12,769 nucleotides of DNA from an uncultured Burkholderiaceae bacterium (lineage in GTDB: Bacteria > Pseudomonadota > Gammaproteobacteria > Burkholderiales > Burkholderiaceae_F), in assembly GCA_937936215.1 (NCBI GenBank), contig CALGWX010000206.1, positions 1 through 12,769 on the forward strand, written 5' to 3'. Shown in pieces: positions 1 through 7,800 of this stretch. The position numbers and the translations under genes were made by a program. Under the pieces are notes generated by a model, which saw only the letters and a list, made by a program, of their open reading frames with translations, had not been told where the DNA came from and did not search any database. Position 1 is the first letter of the stretch. The number at the start of each line of letters is the position of its first letter.

Positions 1-240
1 GCAGTTCTGCCCCGCGTCTTCCATTCGCTCCAGCGTCAGCACCGCCTCGCCGGTGAAGGTTGGCTTTTCCTCCCCCTTGGCCGGCTCGCCTGGAAGGTAG
101 GTCCAGGTCTTGTCGGCCTTCAGCAGGATGCGACGCCCGTCGGGGCCGGTGACCTCGAAATCGGTCTGCGGCTGCGCCCAGGTCGAATGTGCGGTCGCAA
201 ACAGCGCCACGATGGCCGTCTTCAGGATGGCTCGCTTCAT
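1..240 (-). CDS. Partial small exported protein, function unknown (3' end beyond the window)
   Basis: The reading frame on the minus strand starts with ATG at 240 and runs open for 80 codons off the left edge, so the C-terminus is missing. The first 22 or so residues (MKRAILKTAIVALFATAHSTWA) form a typical Sec signal peptide: two basic residues, a hydrophobic core, and an Ala-x-Ala-like cleavage site near WA/Q. The mature start has the pattern VTGPDGRRILLKADKTWTY, which resembles small bacterial periplasmic proteins with a 'DGR-V-LK-D-TW-Y' stretch. I do not recognise a function. A GGGAG ribosome-binding site lies 8 bases before the ATG and supports this start. It is transcribed divergently from ugd and is probably not part of the polysaccharide operon. 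Confidence 0.7.
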   Translation of the reverse strand, partial: MKRAILKTAIVALFATAHSTWAQPQTDFEVTGPDGRRILLKADKTWTYLPGEPAKGEEKPTFTGEAVLTLERMEDAGQNC

Positions 241-520
241 CGATCTTGCTCCCTTTGGGCGCCTGGCGCCGCGGCCCGCAAAGATACCGCGCCGCCGCCG
301 CCGTGCCGGCCGCCGGGGGATGAAGGGGCGGGCCAAGGGGCCAGGCGTCGCGCCGGGCTCGAAGGCGGCGCCGACGCGAAAGGTGCATCGCGCGCCCGGC
401 ACGGCGCTGCCGTATCGATCGGTCGCGGACGGAAGGGCCACGGCCCAGGCTCAGTGGCCAGTTTGCGAAAGATGCCGTCCGTAGAATGCGCGCCAGTCTT
501 CCCGCTCCTGGCCCGATCAC
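241..520. other. Divergent intergenic region between the exported-protein gene and ugd
   Basis: These 280 bases separate two divergent genes and should hold promoters for both. They are GC-rich and contain a run of CCG repeats near 290-315. The best -10-like box for ugd is TAGAAT at 482-487, but no good -35 lies 16-18 bases before it; TTGCGA at 463-468 is only 13 bases away. I see no convincing operator, RNA gene or terminator. Open frames crossing this region look like GC-driven shadows, with Arg/Pro/Ala-rich translations. Confidence 0.4.
249..253 (-). promoter_or_regulatory. Ribosome-binding site for the partial minus-strand gene
   Basis: GGGAG on the minus strand, 8 bases before the ATG at 240. 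It is one of the few clear Shine-Dalgarno matches in the window and fixes the start of that gene. Confidence 0.6.
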
Positions 521-1849
521 GTGAAGCTCTCCATCATCGGCACCGGCTACGTTGGCCTCGTCACCGGCGCCTGTCTGGCCGACGTCGGCAACGACGTGCT
601 GTGCATCGACGTCGACCGCGGCAAGATCGAGCGGCTGCGCGCGGGCGAGATTCCGATCCACGAGCCGGGGCTGGATGCTGTCGTCGCCCGCTGCGTGAAG
701 GCCGGTCGGCTGCGCTTTTCCACCAGCTACGACGAGGCGGTGGCGCACGCGGCGCTGGTGTTCATCGCCGTGGGCACGCCGCCGGGCGAGGACGGCTCGG
801 CGGACCTGTCGCACGTGCTGGACTGCGCGCGCGAGCTGGGCCGGCGGGTGACGCGCGACACGCTGGTGGTGGTGAAGTCGACCGTGCCGGTCGGCACCAA
901 TGACCAGGTGCGCGCCGTGCTGGCCGAGGAATTGCGCCGCCGCGGCGTGCAGTTTCACGTCACCACGGCGTCGAACCCGGAGTTCCTCAAGGAAGGCTTC
1001 GCGGTCGACGACTTCATGAAGCCCGACCGCATCATTGTCGGCACCGACGATGCGCGCTCGACCGAGACACTGCGCGCGCTTTACGCGCCATTTAACCGCA
1101 ACCGCGACCGCCTGCTGGTGATGGACGTGCGCTCGGCGGAGTTCACCAAGTACGCGGCGAACGCCATGCTGGCGGTGCGCATCTCGTTCATGAACGAGAT
1201 GGCCAACCTGGCCGACCGGCTCGGCGTGGACATCGAGCACGTGCGGCACGGCATCGGCTCCGACCCACGCATCGGCCCGCACTTTCTCTACGCGGGCGTG
1301 GGTTACGGCGGCTCGTGCTTCCCCAAGGACGTCAAGGCGCTGGTGCACACGGCGGAACGGGTTGGCGAGCCGGCGGAACTGATGCGCGCCGCCGAGCGGG
1401 TGAACGCGCGGCAGCGGCGCATCCTGTTCGACAAGATGAACGGGTTCTTCGAGGGCCGGCTCGCCGGCAAGCGCATTGCGCTGTGGGGCCTGGCCTTCAA
1501 GGCCAACACGGACGACATGCGCGAGGCCTCGAGCCTGGCGCTGATCGAGGCGCTGACGGCGGCCGGCGCGACGGTGGTGGCCTACGACCCGGTGGCGATG
1601 GACAACGCGCGCCGTCTGTGCGCCGGCAACCCGACGGTGAAGTTCGCGGCCTCCGCACGCGCCGCCTGCGAGGGCGCGGACGCGCTCGCGGTGGTTACCG
1701 AGTGGCTGGAGTTCCGCAGCCCGGACTTCGAGTGGCTGGCCGGCGCGCTCGCCTCGCGCGCGGTGTTCGACGGCCGCAATCTCTACGACCCGGCGCAGGT
1801 GCGGGCGGCGGGGTTGCGGTACTTTGGCATCGGGCGGGGCGGGGCCTGA
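521..1849 (+). CDS. ugd: UDP-glucose 6-dehydrogenase
   Basis: Cytoplasmic enzyme that oxidises UDP-glucose to UDP-glucuronate with two NAD+; 442 aa, normal for the UDP-glucose/GDP-mannose dehydrogenase family. The N-terminal Rossmann domain has GTGYVG at residues 7-12 and the following GNDVLCIDVD strand (residues 23-32). SNPEFLKEG (151-159), EFTKYAANA (207-215, with Lys210 and Asn214) and GYGGSCFPKD (261-270, with the catalytic Cys266) are all intact, so the enzyme should be active. The C-terminal NAD/UDP-binding domain follows (GLAFKANTDDMREA near 325-340). The start is the GTG at 521: it places the usual MK-hydrophobic-GTGYVG beginning of the family at the N-terminus, although no clear Shine-Dalgarno precedes it. 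Its product feeds the UDP-glucuronate 4-epimerase at 2569, from which it is separated by one small secreted-protein gene. Confidence 0.97.
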   Translation: MKLSIIGTGYVGLVTGACLADVGNDVLCIDVDRGKIERLRAGEIPIHEPGLDAVVARCVKAGRLRFSTSYDEAVAHAALVFIAVGTPPGEDGSADLSHVLDCARELGRRVTRDTLVVVKSTVPVGTNDQVRAVLAEELRRRGVQFHVTTASNPEFLKEGFAVDDFMKPDRIIVGTDDARSTETLRALYAPFNRNRDRLLVMDVRSAEFTKYAANAMLAVRISFMNEMANLADRLGVDIEHVRHGIGSDPRIGPHFLYAGVGYGGSCFPKDVKALVHTAERVGEPAELMRAAERVNARQRRILFDKMNGFFEGRLAGKRIALWGLAFKANTDDMREASSLALIEALTAAGATVVAYDPVAMDNARRLCAGNPTVKFAASARAACEGADALAVVTEWLEFRSPDFEWLAGALASRAVFDGRNLYDPAQVRAAGLRYFGIGRGGA

Positions 1850-2018
1850 GGCATCACGGCCCTTTGCTGCTTGCGGCCAATCTCTGGTTTCGCCGGTTGG
1901 GCGCTTTAGGCTTGCCGTAAATCAACGAGTCAAGAGCCAATCGTTTCCGACATTGTTTCGCCAAAGAGACTAATCACTCGCCTTGTCGACGGACGAACGT
2001 GGCGAGGCATCGTTTCTC

Positions 2019-2026
2019 AAGGAGGG
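2019..2026 (+). promoter_or_regulatory. Strong ribosome-binding site deciding the start at 2032
   Basis: AAGGAGGG lies 5 bases before the ATG at 2032, the best Shine-Dalgarno match in the window. It rejects the upstream GTG at 1999 as a start, because that extension would run through this site and bury the signal peptide. Further upstream a weak promoter is possible (CCGACA at 1947-1952, 16 bases, ACTAAT at 1969-1974), but both boxes match consensus poorly. Confidence 0.7.
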
Positions 2027-2031
2027 TTTCT

Positions 2032-2505
2032 ATGAAAACGGTCAAGGGCATTGGTGCGATCCTTCTGGTTGGCGTTGTCGGTACGGCAGAGGCGATCTGT
2101 GGAGGGACGAACGGCGATAGCCGATTGAACGAGAGCCAAATCCGCACGGAGTTGAGCGGAAAACGGATTCTGGCAACGGCGCCGGGCGGAGCGACATGGC
2201 ACGAGGATCATTGCAGCGTCGGAAGCGGCGTTGGTCCTGCGAACCTGTACAAGGTTGGCGATGGATCCGCAGTCGACCCTAGGGCGTTGAGGGGGACTTG
2301 GGAGATCGTCGGCACCGGCAACGAACGTTCGGTCAGGTATACCTACTACGCCAAACCACCGAGCCCTACTCCCGTTGGCTCCGTCTTCACCCGGTCTCTC
2401 TGGCGTCGAGCTGGGGGGCAATCACAACCGGTCGACTTTTGCGATGGCTCGACGCAGATCGCTGTGATTACCAGCAGCGTTGCTGCTGGTTCGCCCTGTC
2501 CGTAA
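2032..2505 (+). CDS. Small secreted cysteine-containing protein, function unknown
   Basis: A 157-aa protein beginning with a clear Sec signal peptide (MKTVKGIGAILLVGVVGTAEA, cleavage after Ala21). The mature part has four cysteines (23, 61, 137, 156), which could form two disulfides. It has a pattern LSGKRILATAPGG (41-53), then W-x-E-x-H (56-60), VDPRALRGTWEIVG (81-94), an aromatic YTYYA stretch (103-107) and a last cysteine near the end. This layout resembles unnamed small exported proteins that I recall from betaproteobacteria, with 'L-G...WxExH...VDP...GTW' and a terminal Cys; no function is known to me. Base composition is lower (58% GC in 2041-2100) than in the genes either side (about 70%), and the gene interrupts the ugd-epimerase pair with its own strong ribosome-binding site. 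That suggests later insertion and possibly independent expression. Confidence 0.8.
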   Translation: MKTVKGIGAILLVGVVGTAEAICGGTNGDSRLNESQIRTELSGKRILATAPGGATWHEDHCSVGSGVGPANLYKVGDGSAVDPRALRGTWEIVGTGNERSVRYTYYAKPPSPTPVGSVFTRSLWRRAGGQSQPVDFCDGSTQIAVITSSVAAGSPCP

Positions 2506-2520
2506 TCCGAGAGGGGCCTT

Positions 2521-2533
2521 CGGGCGACGCCCG
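2521..2533 (+). terminator. Weak hairpin after the small secreted-protein gene
   Basis: CGGGC-GAC-GCCCG forms a 5-bp perfect stem with a 3-base loop, 15 bases after the stop at 2505. There is no T-run, so it is at best a weak or factor-assisted terminator; it may only slow transcription into the epimerase gene. Confidence 0.25.
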
Positions 2534-2568
2534 CAGGTAGCAGAGAGGATCTGATCCGAGAGATTCAC

Positions 2569-3546
2569 GTGGCAGAAGGCCCTTACTTGCTTACCGGCGC
2601 CGCCGGCTTCATCGGCTACCACGTCGCCGAGCGGCTGCTCGCCCGCGGCGACACCGTGGTCGGCATCGACAACCTCAACGACTACTACGACCCGCGGCTG
2701 AAGCAGGCGCGTCTCGAGCGGCTGGCGCACCCGCGCTTTTCGTTCGAGCGCATCGAGTTGGCCGACCGGGCCGCGATCGACGCGCTGTTCGTGCGGCACC
2801 GGTTCTCGCGCATCGTGCATCTGGCGGCGCAGGCCGGCGTGCGCTACTCGCTGACCCACCCGCACGCCTACGTCGACAGCAACGTCACCGGCTTTCTCAA
2901 CCTGCTGGAGGCGGCGCGGGCGCACCCGGTACAGCACTTCGTCTACGCCTCGAGCTCCAGCGTCTATGGCGCCAACACCAAGCTGCCGTTCGCGGTCGAG
3001 GACCGCGTCGACCACCCGGTGAGCCTGTACGCGGCGACCAAGCGCGCGAACGAACTGATGGCGTTCGTCTACGCGCGCACCTTCGGCGTGCCGCTGACGG
3101 GCCTGCGCTTCTTCACCGTCTACGGCCCGTGGGGCCGCCCCGACATGGCGGCGATGATCTTCACCCGCGCCATCCTCGCTGGCGAGCCGATCGACGTCTA
3201 CAACCACGGCGACATGCGCCGCGACTTCACCTACATCGACGACATCGTCTCCGGCGTGGTGGCGATCGCCGACCGCGTGCCGCCGCCGCAGGACGGCGTG
3301 CAGCACCGCGTCTACAACATCGGCAACCACAGGCCGGAACCGCTGCTGCGCTTCATCGAGGTGCTCGCTGCGGCGCTCGGCCGCAAACCGCAGATGAACC
3401 TGCTGCCGATGCAGCCGGGTGACGTGCAGGCCACCTACGCGGACATCGACGCGATTCAGCGCGACTACGGGTGGCAACCGACCACCTCGATCGACGAGGG
3501 GCTGCCGCGGCTGGTCGCGTGGTACCGCGAGTACTACCGCTGCTGA
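2569..3546 (+). CDS. UDP-glucuronate 4-epimerase (NAD-dependent, SDR family)
   Basis: Cytoplasmic short-chain-dehydrogenase-type epimerase that interconverts UDP-glucuronate and UDP-galacturonate; 325 aa, usual length. The NAD site is TGAAGFIG (residues 9-16), followed by GDTVVGIDNLNDYYD (27-41), a sequence characteristic of UDP-glucuronate 4-epimerases rather than UDP-glucose 4-epimerases. HLAAQAGVRYS (84-94), ASSSSVYG (127-134), the catalytic YAATK (Tyr154, Lys158) and FFTVYGPWGRPDMA in the substrate half are all present. The start is GTG at 2569, which gives the normal short N-terminus; only a weak AGAGA lies upstream. It uses the product of Ugd, so the two genes together supply UDP-galacturonate for a uronic-acid-containing polymer. 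The beta-helix gene that follows overlaps or abuts its 3' end, indicating co-transcription. An alternative label is a generic NAD-dependent epimerase/dehydratase. Confidence 0.95.
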   Translation: MAEGPYLLTGAAGFIGYHVAERLLARGDTVVGIDNLNDYYDPRLKQARLERLAHPRFSFERIELADRAAIDALFVRHRFSRIVHLAAQAGVRYSLTHPHAYVDSNVTGFLNLLEAARAHPVQHFVYASSSSVYGANTKLPFAVEDRVDHPVSLYAATKRANELMAFVYARTFGVPLTGLRFFTVYGPWGRPDMAAMIFTRAILAGEPIDVYNHGDMRRDFTYIDDIVSGVVAIADRVPPPQDGVQHRVYNIGNHRPEPLLRFIEVLAAALGRKPQMNLLPMQPGDVQATYADIDAIQRDYGWQPTTSIDEGLPRLVAWYREYYRC

Positions 3547-4859
3547 GCAACGCCCGCTCTCGGCGCTCCTGGCTCTTGGCGGCCGGCGCCGGTCTGGCAG
3601 TGCTTGGCGCCCGACGCGTTCATGGCGCGGCGAGCGCGAATGTGATGCGCCGCGCCGACCCGGCCAGCTTCGGCGCAATCCTTCGCCATCTTCGCCCCGG
3701 TGAGATGCTCGCGCTGGCTGCGGGTGTTTACACCACAGGCCTTCCCCTTCACGGCCTGCAGGGCACCGCCGAGCAGCCGATCGTGATCGAAGGCCCGCCG
3801 CCGCCCGCCCGGGCGGTTTTCGTTGCCCGCCCCGGCGCCCACACGGTGAGCTTGGTCGACTGCGCGCACGTCATCATCCGCAACCTGGTGCTCGACGGGC
3901 GCGGCGCGCGGGTCGACGCGGTGCGCGCCGAGGGCCATGCGCGCTTTGCACACCACGTTACGCTGGAGGGCCTGACGATCGTCAACCATGGCGCCACGCA
4001 GCAGAATTCCGGCATCTCCACCAAGTGTCCGGCGTGGGGCTGGGTGGTACGTGGCAACACGATCGTCGGCGCCGGCACCGGCATGTACTTCGGCGACTCC
4101 GACGGCAGCGATCCGTTCTTCGACTCGCTAATCGAGCACAACCGGATCGTCGATCCGGTGGGCTACGGGATCCAGATCAAGCACCAGCACGCCCGCCCGG
4201 ACTTCGCGCCCACGGAGCGCAGCGACACCCTCATTCGCGGCAACCTGATCGTGAAGTCGCGGGTGGCCGCCTCGCCGGAAGTGGCGCGGCCGAGCCTGCT
4301 GGTCGGTCACTTTCCGCTCGCCGGCGCGGGCGCGCGCGACCGGTACCTCGTCTGCGGCAACCTGCTCATCGACAATCCTTCCGAGGCGCTTCTCCAGGGC
4401 GAGGGCAACATCGCCCTGTACAACAACCTGCTGTTCAATCCGCGCGGCGAGGGGGTGCGGATCCAGCCGCACAACCACCTGCCGCGCGAAGTGGCGGTCT
4501 TCAACAACACGATCGTTGCGGCGGCGCTGGGCATTGGCTTTGCCGGCGGCGAGGGGGGCTACGAGCAGCTCGTCGAGCACAACCTCGTCTTCGGCAATCC
4601 GCCGATCCGCAGCGAGGTGTCGGGCGAGAACCGCACCGGGGCTTACGATCAGGCGCGCGCCGCCTTCGTGCGGCTCAATCCGGACCCAGACCGCCTCGAC
4701 ATGACGCCCCGACGCCCGCTGCCGCCGCCGCGCTCGCGGCTCGGCTCGCCATGGCTGTCGCTTCCCGGCGCGGGTGCAGACCGCTTGGGCCGGCCCGTCA
4801 CTGGCGCCGCGTTCGGCGCCTGCGGGGGTGGCGGCGTGGCCGATGGCCCCTGCCGCTAG
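3519..4859 (+). CDS. Exported right-handed parallel beta-helix protein (polysaccharide-binding or lyase-like)
   Basis: About 446 aa from this start. A twin-arginine-like signal, RSRRSWLLAAGAGLAVLGA, precedes an Ala-x-Ala cleavage site (AASA/N near residue 40), so the protein is probably exported to the periplasm or beyond, possibly by Tat. From about residue 85 to 360 there is a ladder of short repeats ending in Asn-hydrophobic patterns (RGNTIVG, EHNRIVD, RGNLIVK, CGNLLID, YNNLLFN, FNNTIVA, EHNLVFG), the signature of pectate-lyase-type parallel beta-helices. Such proteins near polysaccharide genes are often lyases, epimerases or polymer-binding proteins; I see no residue set that decides which. 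The start is uncertain: GTG 3519 (chosen), GTG 3471 and TTG 3576 are possible, and none has a clear ribosome-binding site. The gene overlaps the epimerase end and is followed closely by the VanZ/ligase gene. Confidence 0.85.
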   Translation: MVPRVLPLLSNARSRRSWLLAAGAGLAVLGARRVHGAASANVMRRADPASFGAILRHLRPGEMLALAAGVYTTGLPLHGLQGTAEQPIVIEGPPPPARAVFVARPGAHTVSLVDCAHVIIRNLVLDGRGARVDAVRAEGHARFAHHVTLEGLTIVNHGATQQNSGISTKCPAWGWVVRGNTIVGAGTGMYFGDSDGSDPFFDSLIEHNRIVDPVGYGIQIKHQHARPDFAPTERSDTLIRGNLIVKSRVAASPEVARPSLLVGHFPLAGAGARDRYLVCGNLLIDNPSEALLQGEGNIALYNNLLFNPRGEGVRIQPHNHLPREVAVFNNTIVAAALGIGFAGGEGGYEQLVEHNLVFGNPPIRSEVSGENRTGAYDQARAAFVRLNPDPDRLDMTPRRPLPPPRSRLGSPWLSLPGAGADRLGRPVTGAAFGACGGGGVADGPCR

Positions 4860-4866
4860 CGCGCCG

Positions 4867-7800
4867 ATGATGCGGCTGCGCGCGGCGGTGCTGTGGTTGG
4901 CGGCCGCGGCGTTGGTCGCGTATCTCTCGTTCGTACCCTTCTACTTTCAGCCGCTGGCGCTTGAGGAGGCGCTCCGCCGCTTCTCGCACATTCCCTACCT
5001 GAACCTCGGCGCCGGCAACCGGGCCGACTGGGTGGCCAACATCCTGATGTTCGTGCCGCTCGGCGGGCTGGCCGCCGCGGTGTTCGCGCCGGCGCCGCGG
5101 GGCGGCCGGGCGCTGTGGGCAGTCGTGCCGGCGACCCTCGCGGGCGCGGCGTGGGCCGTGGCGGTCGAGTTCGCGCAGCTTTACTTCCCCAACCGCACGG
5201 TGTCGTTGAACGACATTGTGGCCGAGGTGATCGGCGCCCTGTTGGGCGCCTCCCTGTGGTGCGTGTTCGGCGCCCGCAGCGTCGACTGGTGGCGGCGACT
5301 GCTGCGCGGCGGGCAGGCCACCGCCAACGCGGCGCTGGCGGCCTACCTGGTCGCGTATCTGGTGATGAGCCTGTCGCCGTTCGACTTCGTCGTTGCCATC
5401 GACGAGATCGCCGAGAAGGCGGCGTCGAACCTGCACGGGCTGTGGCTGGCGCCGATCGGCTGTGGGCAGACCCCGTGCAGCGTCAAGCTGGCGGCGGAGT
5501 CCCTGGCGGTGCTGCCGCTTGGCTGGTGGCTGGCGATGCGCGGCAGCGGCGGCCGCGGCGCGGTGATCGCGGCGGCGGTGTTCGGCGCGGGCTTGGGTCT
5601 GGCGATCGAGGCGGCGCAGTTCCTGCTCGTCAGCGGCACCTCGCAGGGGGCGTCGGTCGTGGCGCGGGCGCTCGGCGTGGCAGCGGGCGCCTGGCTGCAC
5701 GGGGCGCGGCACCGGATCGTTGACATCGACTGGGCTCGCTGGGGCCGGCCGCTGGTGCTGGCGAGCGCGTTGCCTTGGCTGGCGGCGGTAGCGTACGTCG
5801 CCGGCTGGCTCGGCGGCCGATGGCTGAGCGTGGAGGGCGCGCTGGCTCGGCTGCCCGATGTGCAGTGGATGCCCTTTTACTACCAGTACTACAGCACCGA
5901 GCAGGCGCTGATCCGCAGCACGCTGGTGCATCTGTTTCTCTATGCGCCGGTGGGCCTCGCGGTCTGGCTGTGGGGGCGCAGGCAGAAGCGTGCGTCCGCC
6001 GCCATCGCTGCGGCGATCGCGGCCGCCGTGGCGCTGGTGGCCGAGACGGGCAAGCTCTTCGTCGCCGGTAAGCACCCCGACTACACGGACGTGTTGATCG
6101 CGATGTCCGCCGCGTGGGCAGTGGCGACGGTGTTGCGCTGGACGTCGGACAAGCCTTTTGATGCGGCCGAGCGGCTCGGCCATCGCCGGCGGCGCGCGCA
6201 AGCGGCCGATCGAGGGACGGTCGCCGCCGCGGCGCCGTTGGCCGTCACTCCCGGCGCGGGTCGCGCGATCGATACGCTGCCTCGGCAGCCCGCGGCGCCG
6301 GCGCACGCGCCTGCGGCAGTCCCGCCGCTGAGCAATGGCGCTAGCGCGACGGGCGATCGCGACCTCCTGCCTTGGGAAGCAACCGAGCCGCTCGAGCTAG
6401 CGCTTGCCTCCAGCGCGGCATCGTGGTGCAGCGCTGGCGGTAGGGCTGGGGCCTTGCCGGCACCGCGGCAGCTGGCCGGACGGGCGCCGACTGACGGCGG
6501 TGTTCAACCGCTTTCGCGTGGCGCGCACGACGTCTCCATCGCTGCCGCAACAACGCCGGCTCTGGCCCGTTCGCTGCCCGCCCGGGCAATCGGAGTGGTG
6601 GTGCTGCTGCTGGTGGCGGTCTCTGTGATGCGCTTCCCGCTCTGGCAGCTGCCCTTGGCGCTGGGGCTGGCGGCCTACGGGGCGGTGCTGGCGCGCTTGC
6701 CGCTGGCGTACCTCATCGTGGTGCCGGTCGCGCTGCCGCTGCTCGACCTCGCGCCTTACAGCGGCCGCTTTTTCTGGGACGAGTTCGACCTACTGCTGGC
6801 CACCACGCTCGGCGTGCGCTTGCTGCTGGCGCATGGTCCGGCGGGGGTGGGGCCGCGGCTGCCCGTCCTTCCGTTGGCGTTGCTGGGGCTGTCGGTCGCG
6901 GTCAGTGCGGCGATCGCGCTCTGGCCACCAGCGCCGCTCGACGGCAACGCCTTCACGAACTACCTGAGTCCCTACAACGCGCTGCGCGTCGGCAAGGGCT
7001 ATCTCTGGGCCGCGTGCCTGCTTTGGCTCCTCTGGCGCGACGCCGCGGCCGGCCGCAACGTGTCGGCTCGACTACAGGTCGGCCTCGGCCTGGCGCTGCT
7101 GGCTGCGGTTTTCGGCGTGTTCTGGGAACGGCTGCTGTTCGTTGGCCTCTCGAATTTCGATGCCTGGTTCCGCGCTGCCGGCCTCGTCTCGGCCCTGCAT
7201 GTCGGCGGCGCCTACTTGGAGGCGCTGCTGGTCGCGTTGACGCCGTTCTCGCTCGCGCTGGCGCTGGCAGCGAGGCGCCCAGTGTTCGGTCTGTTCTGGT
7301 TGGGTGTTACCGCGCTGGCGGCGGTGGCGCTGCTGCTGACGCTGTCGCGCGCGGGGGCGGCGGCCTGGGCTGTCACGCTGCTCGCTTTCGCGCTGCTTTG
7401 GTGGGCGGGCCGCCGCCGGGCAGGCGCCTCAGTTGACGCGCTTTCCGGTCGCGGCTGGGCCGGCGTGCTGGCGCTGGCGGTGCTCGCCGGTGCGGGGTCG
7501 CTCTTCGCCCAGTCGGACGCGCTGCGGTACCGGCTGGCCGCGGCGGACAAGGACCTGGGTGTGCGGCTCGCGCATTGGCACGCCGCGCTGGCGCTGCGCG
7601 AGGGCAGCCTTGCGCACCAACTGTTTGGCACCGGTCTCGGAAGCTTCCCGCGCGAGTTCTATCTGGCGCATGCGGCGTCGGCGCAGTTGCCTGCGTACCG
7701 CCTGGAGCGCGACGCCACTGACGGCCAGCCGATTCTCGCCCTCACCGGGGGCCGGGGAATGTTCGTCGATCAGCGCATCAGCGCGCCGGCGGGGCGGCCG

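Noticed and set aside
187..903. 238-codon plus-strand frame covering the ugd upstream region
   Set aside because: It overlaps the 5' part of ugd in another frame, and its Arg/Gly/Ala composition is that of a GC shadow.
2422..3678. 418-codon open frame on the minus strand
   Set aside because: It lies antisense to the well-supported epimerase gene, and its translation is rich in Arg, Val, Asp and His, typical of the opposite strand of GC-rich codons.
4798..6306. 502-codon open frame on the minus strand
   Set aside because: It is antisense to the VanZ domains, and the translation is an Arg/Gln/Pro-rich shadow without any domain-like motif.
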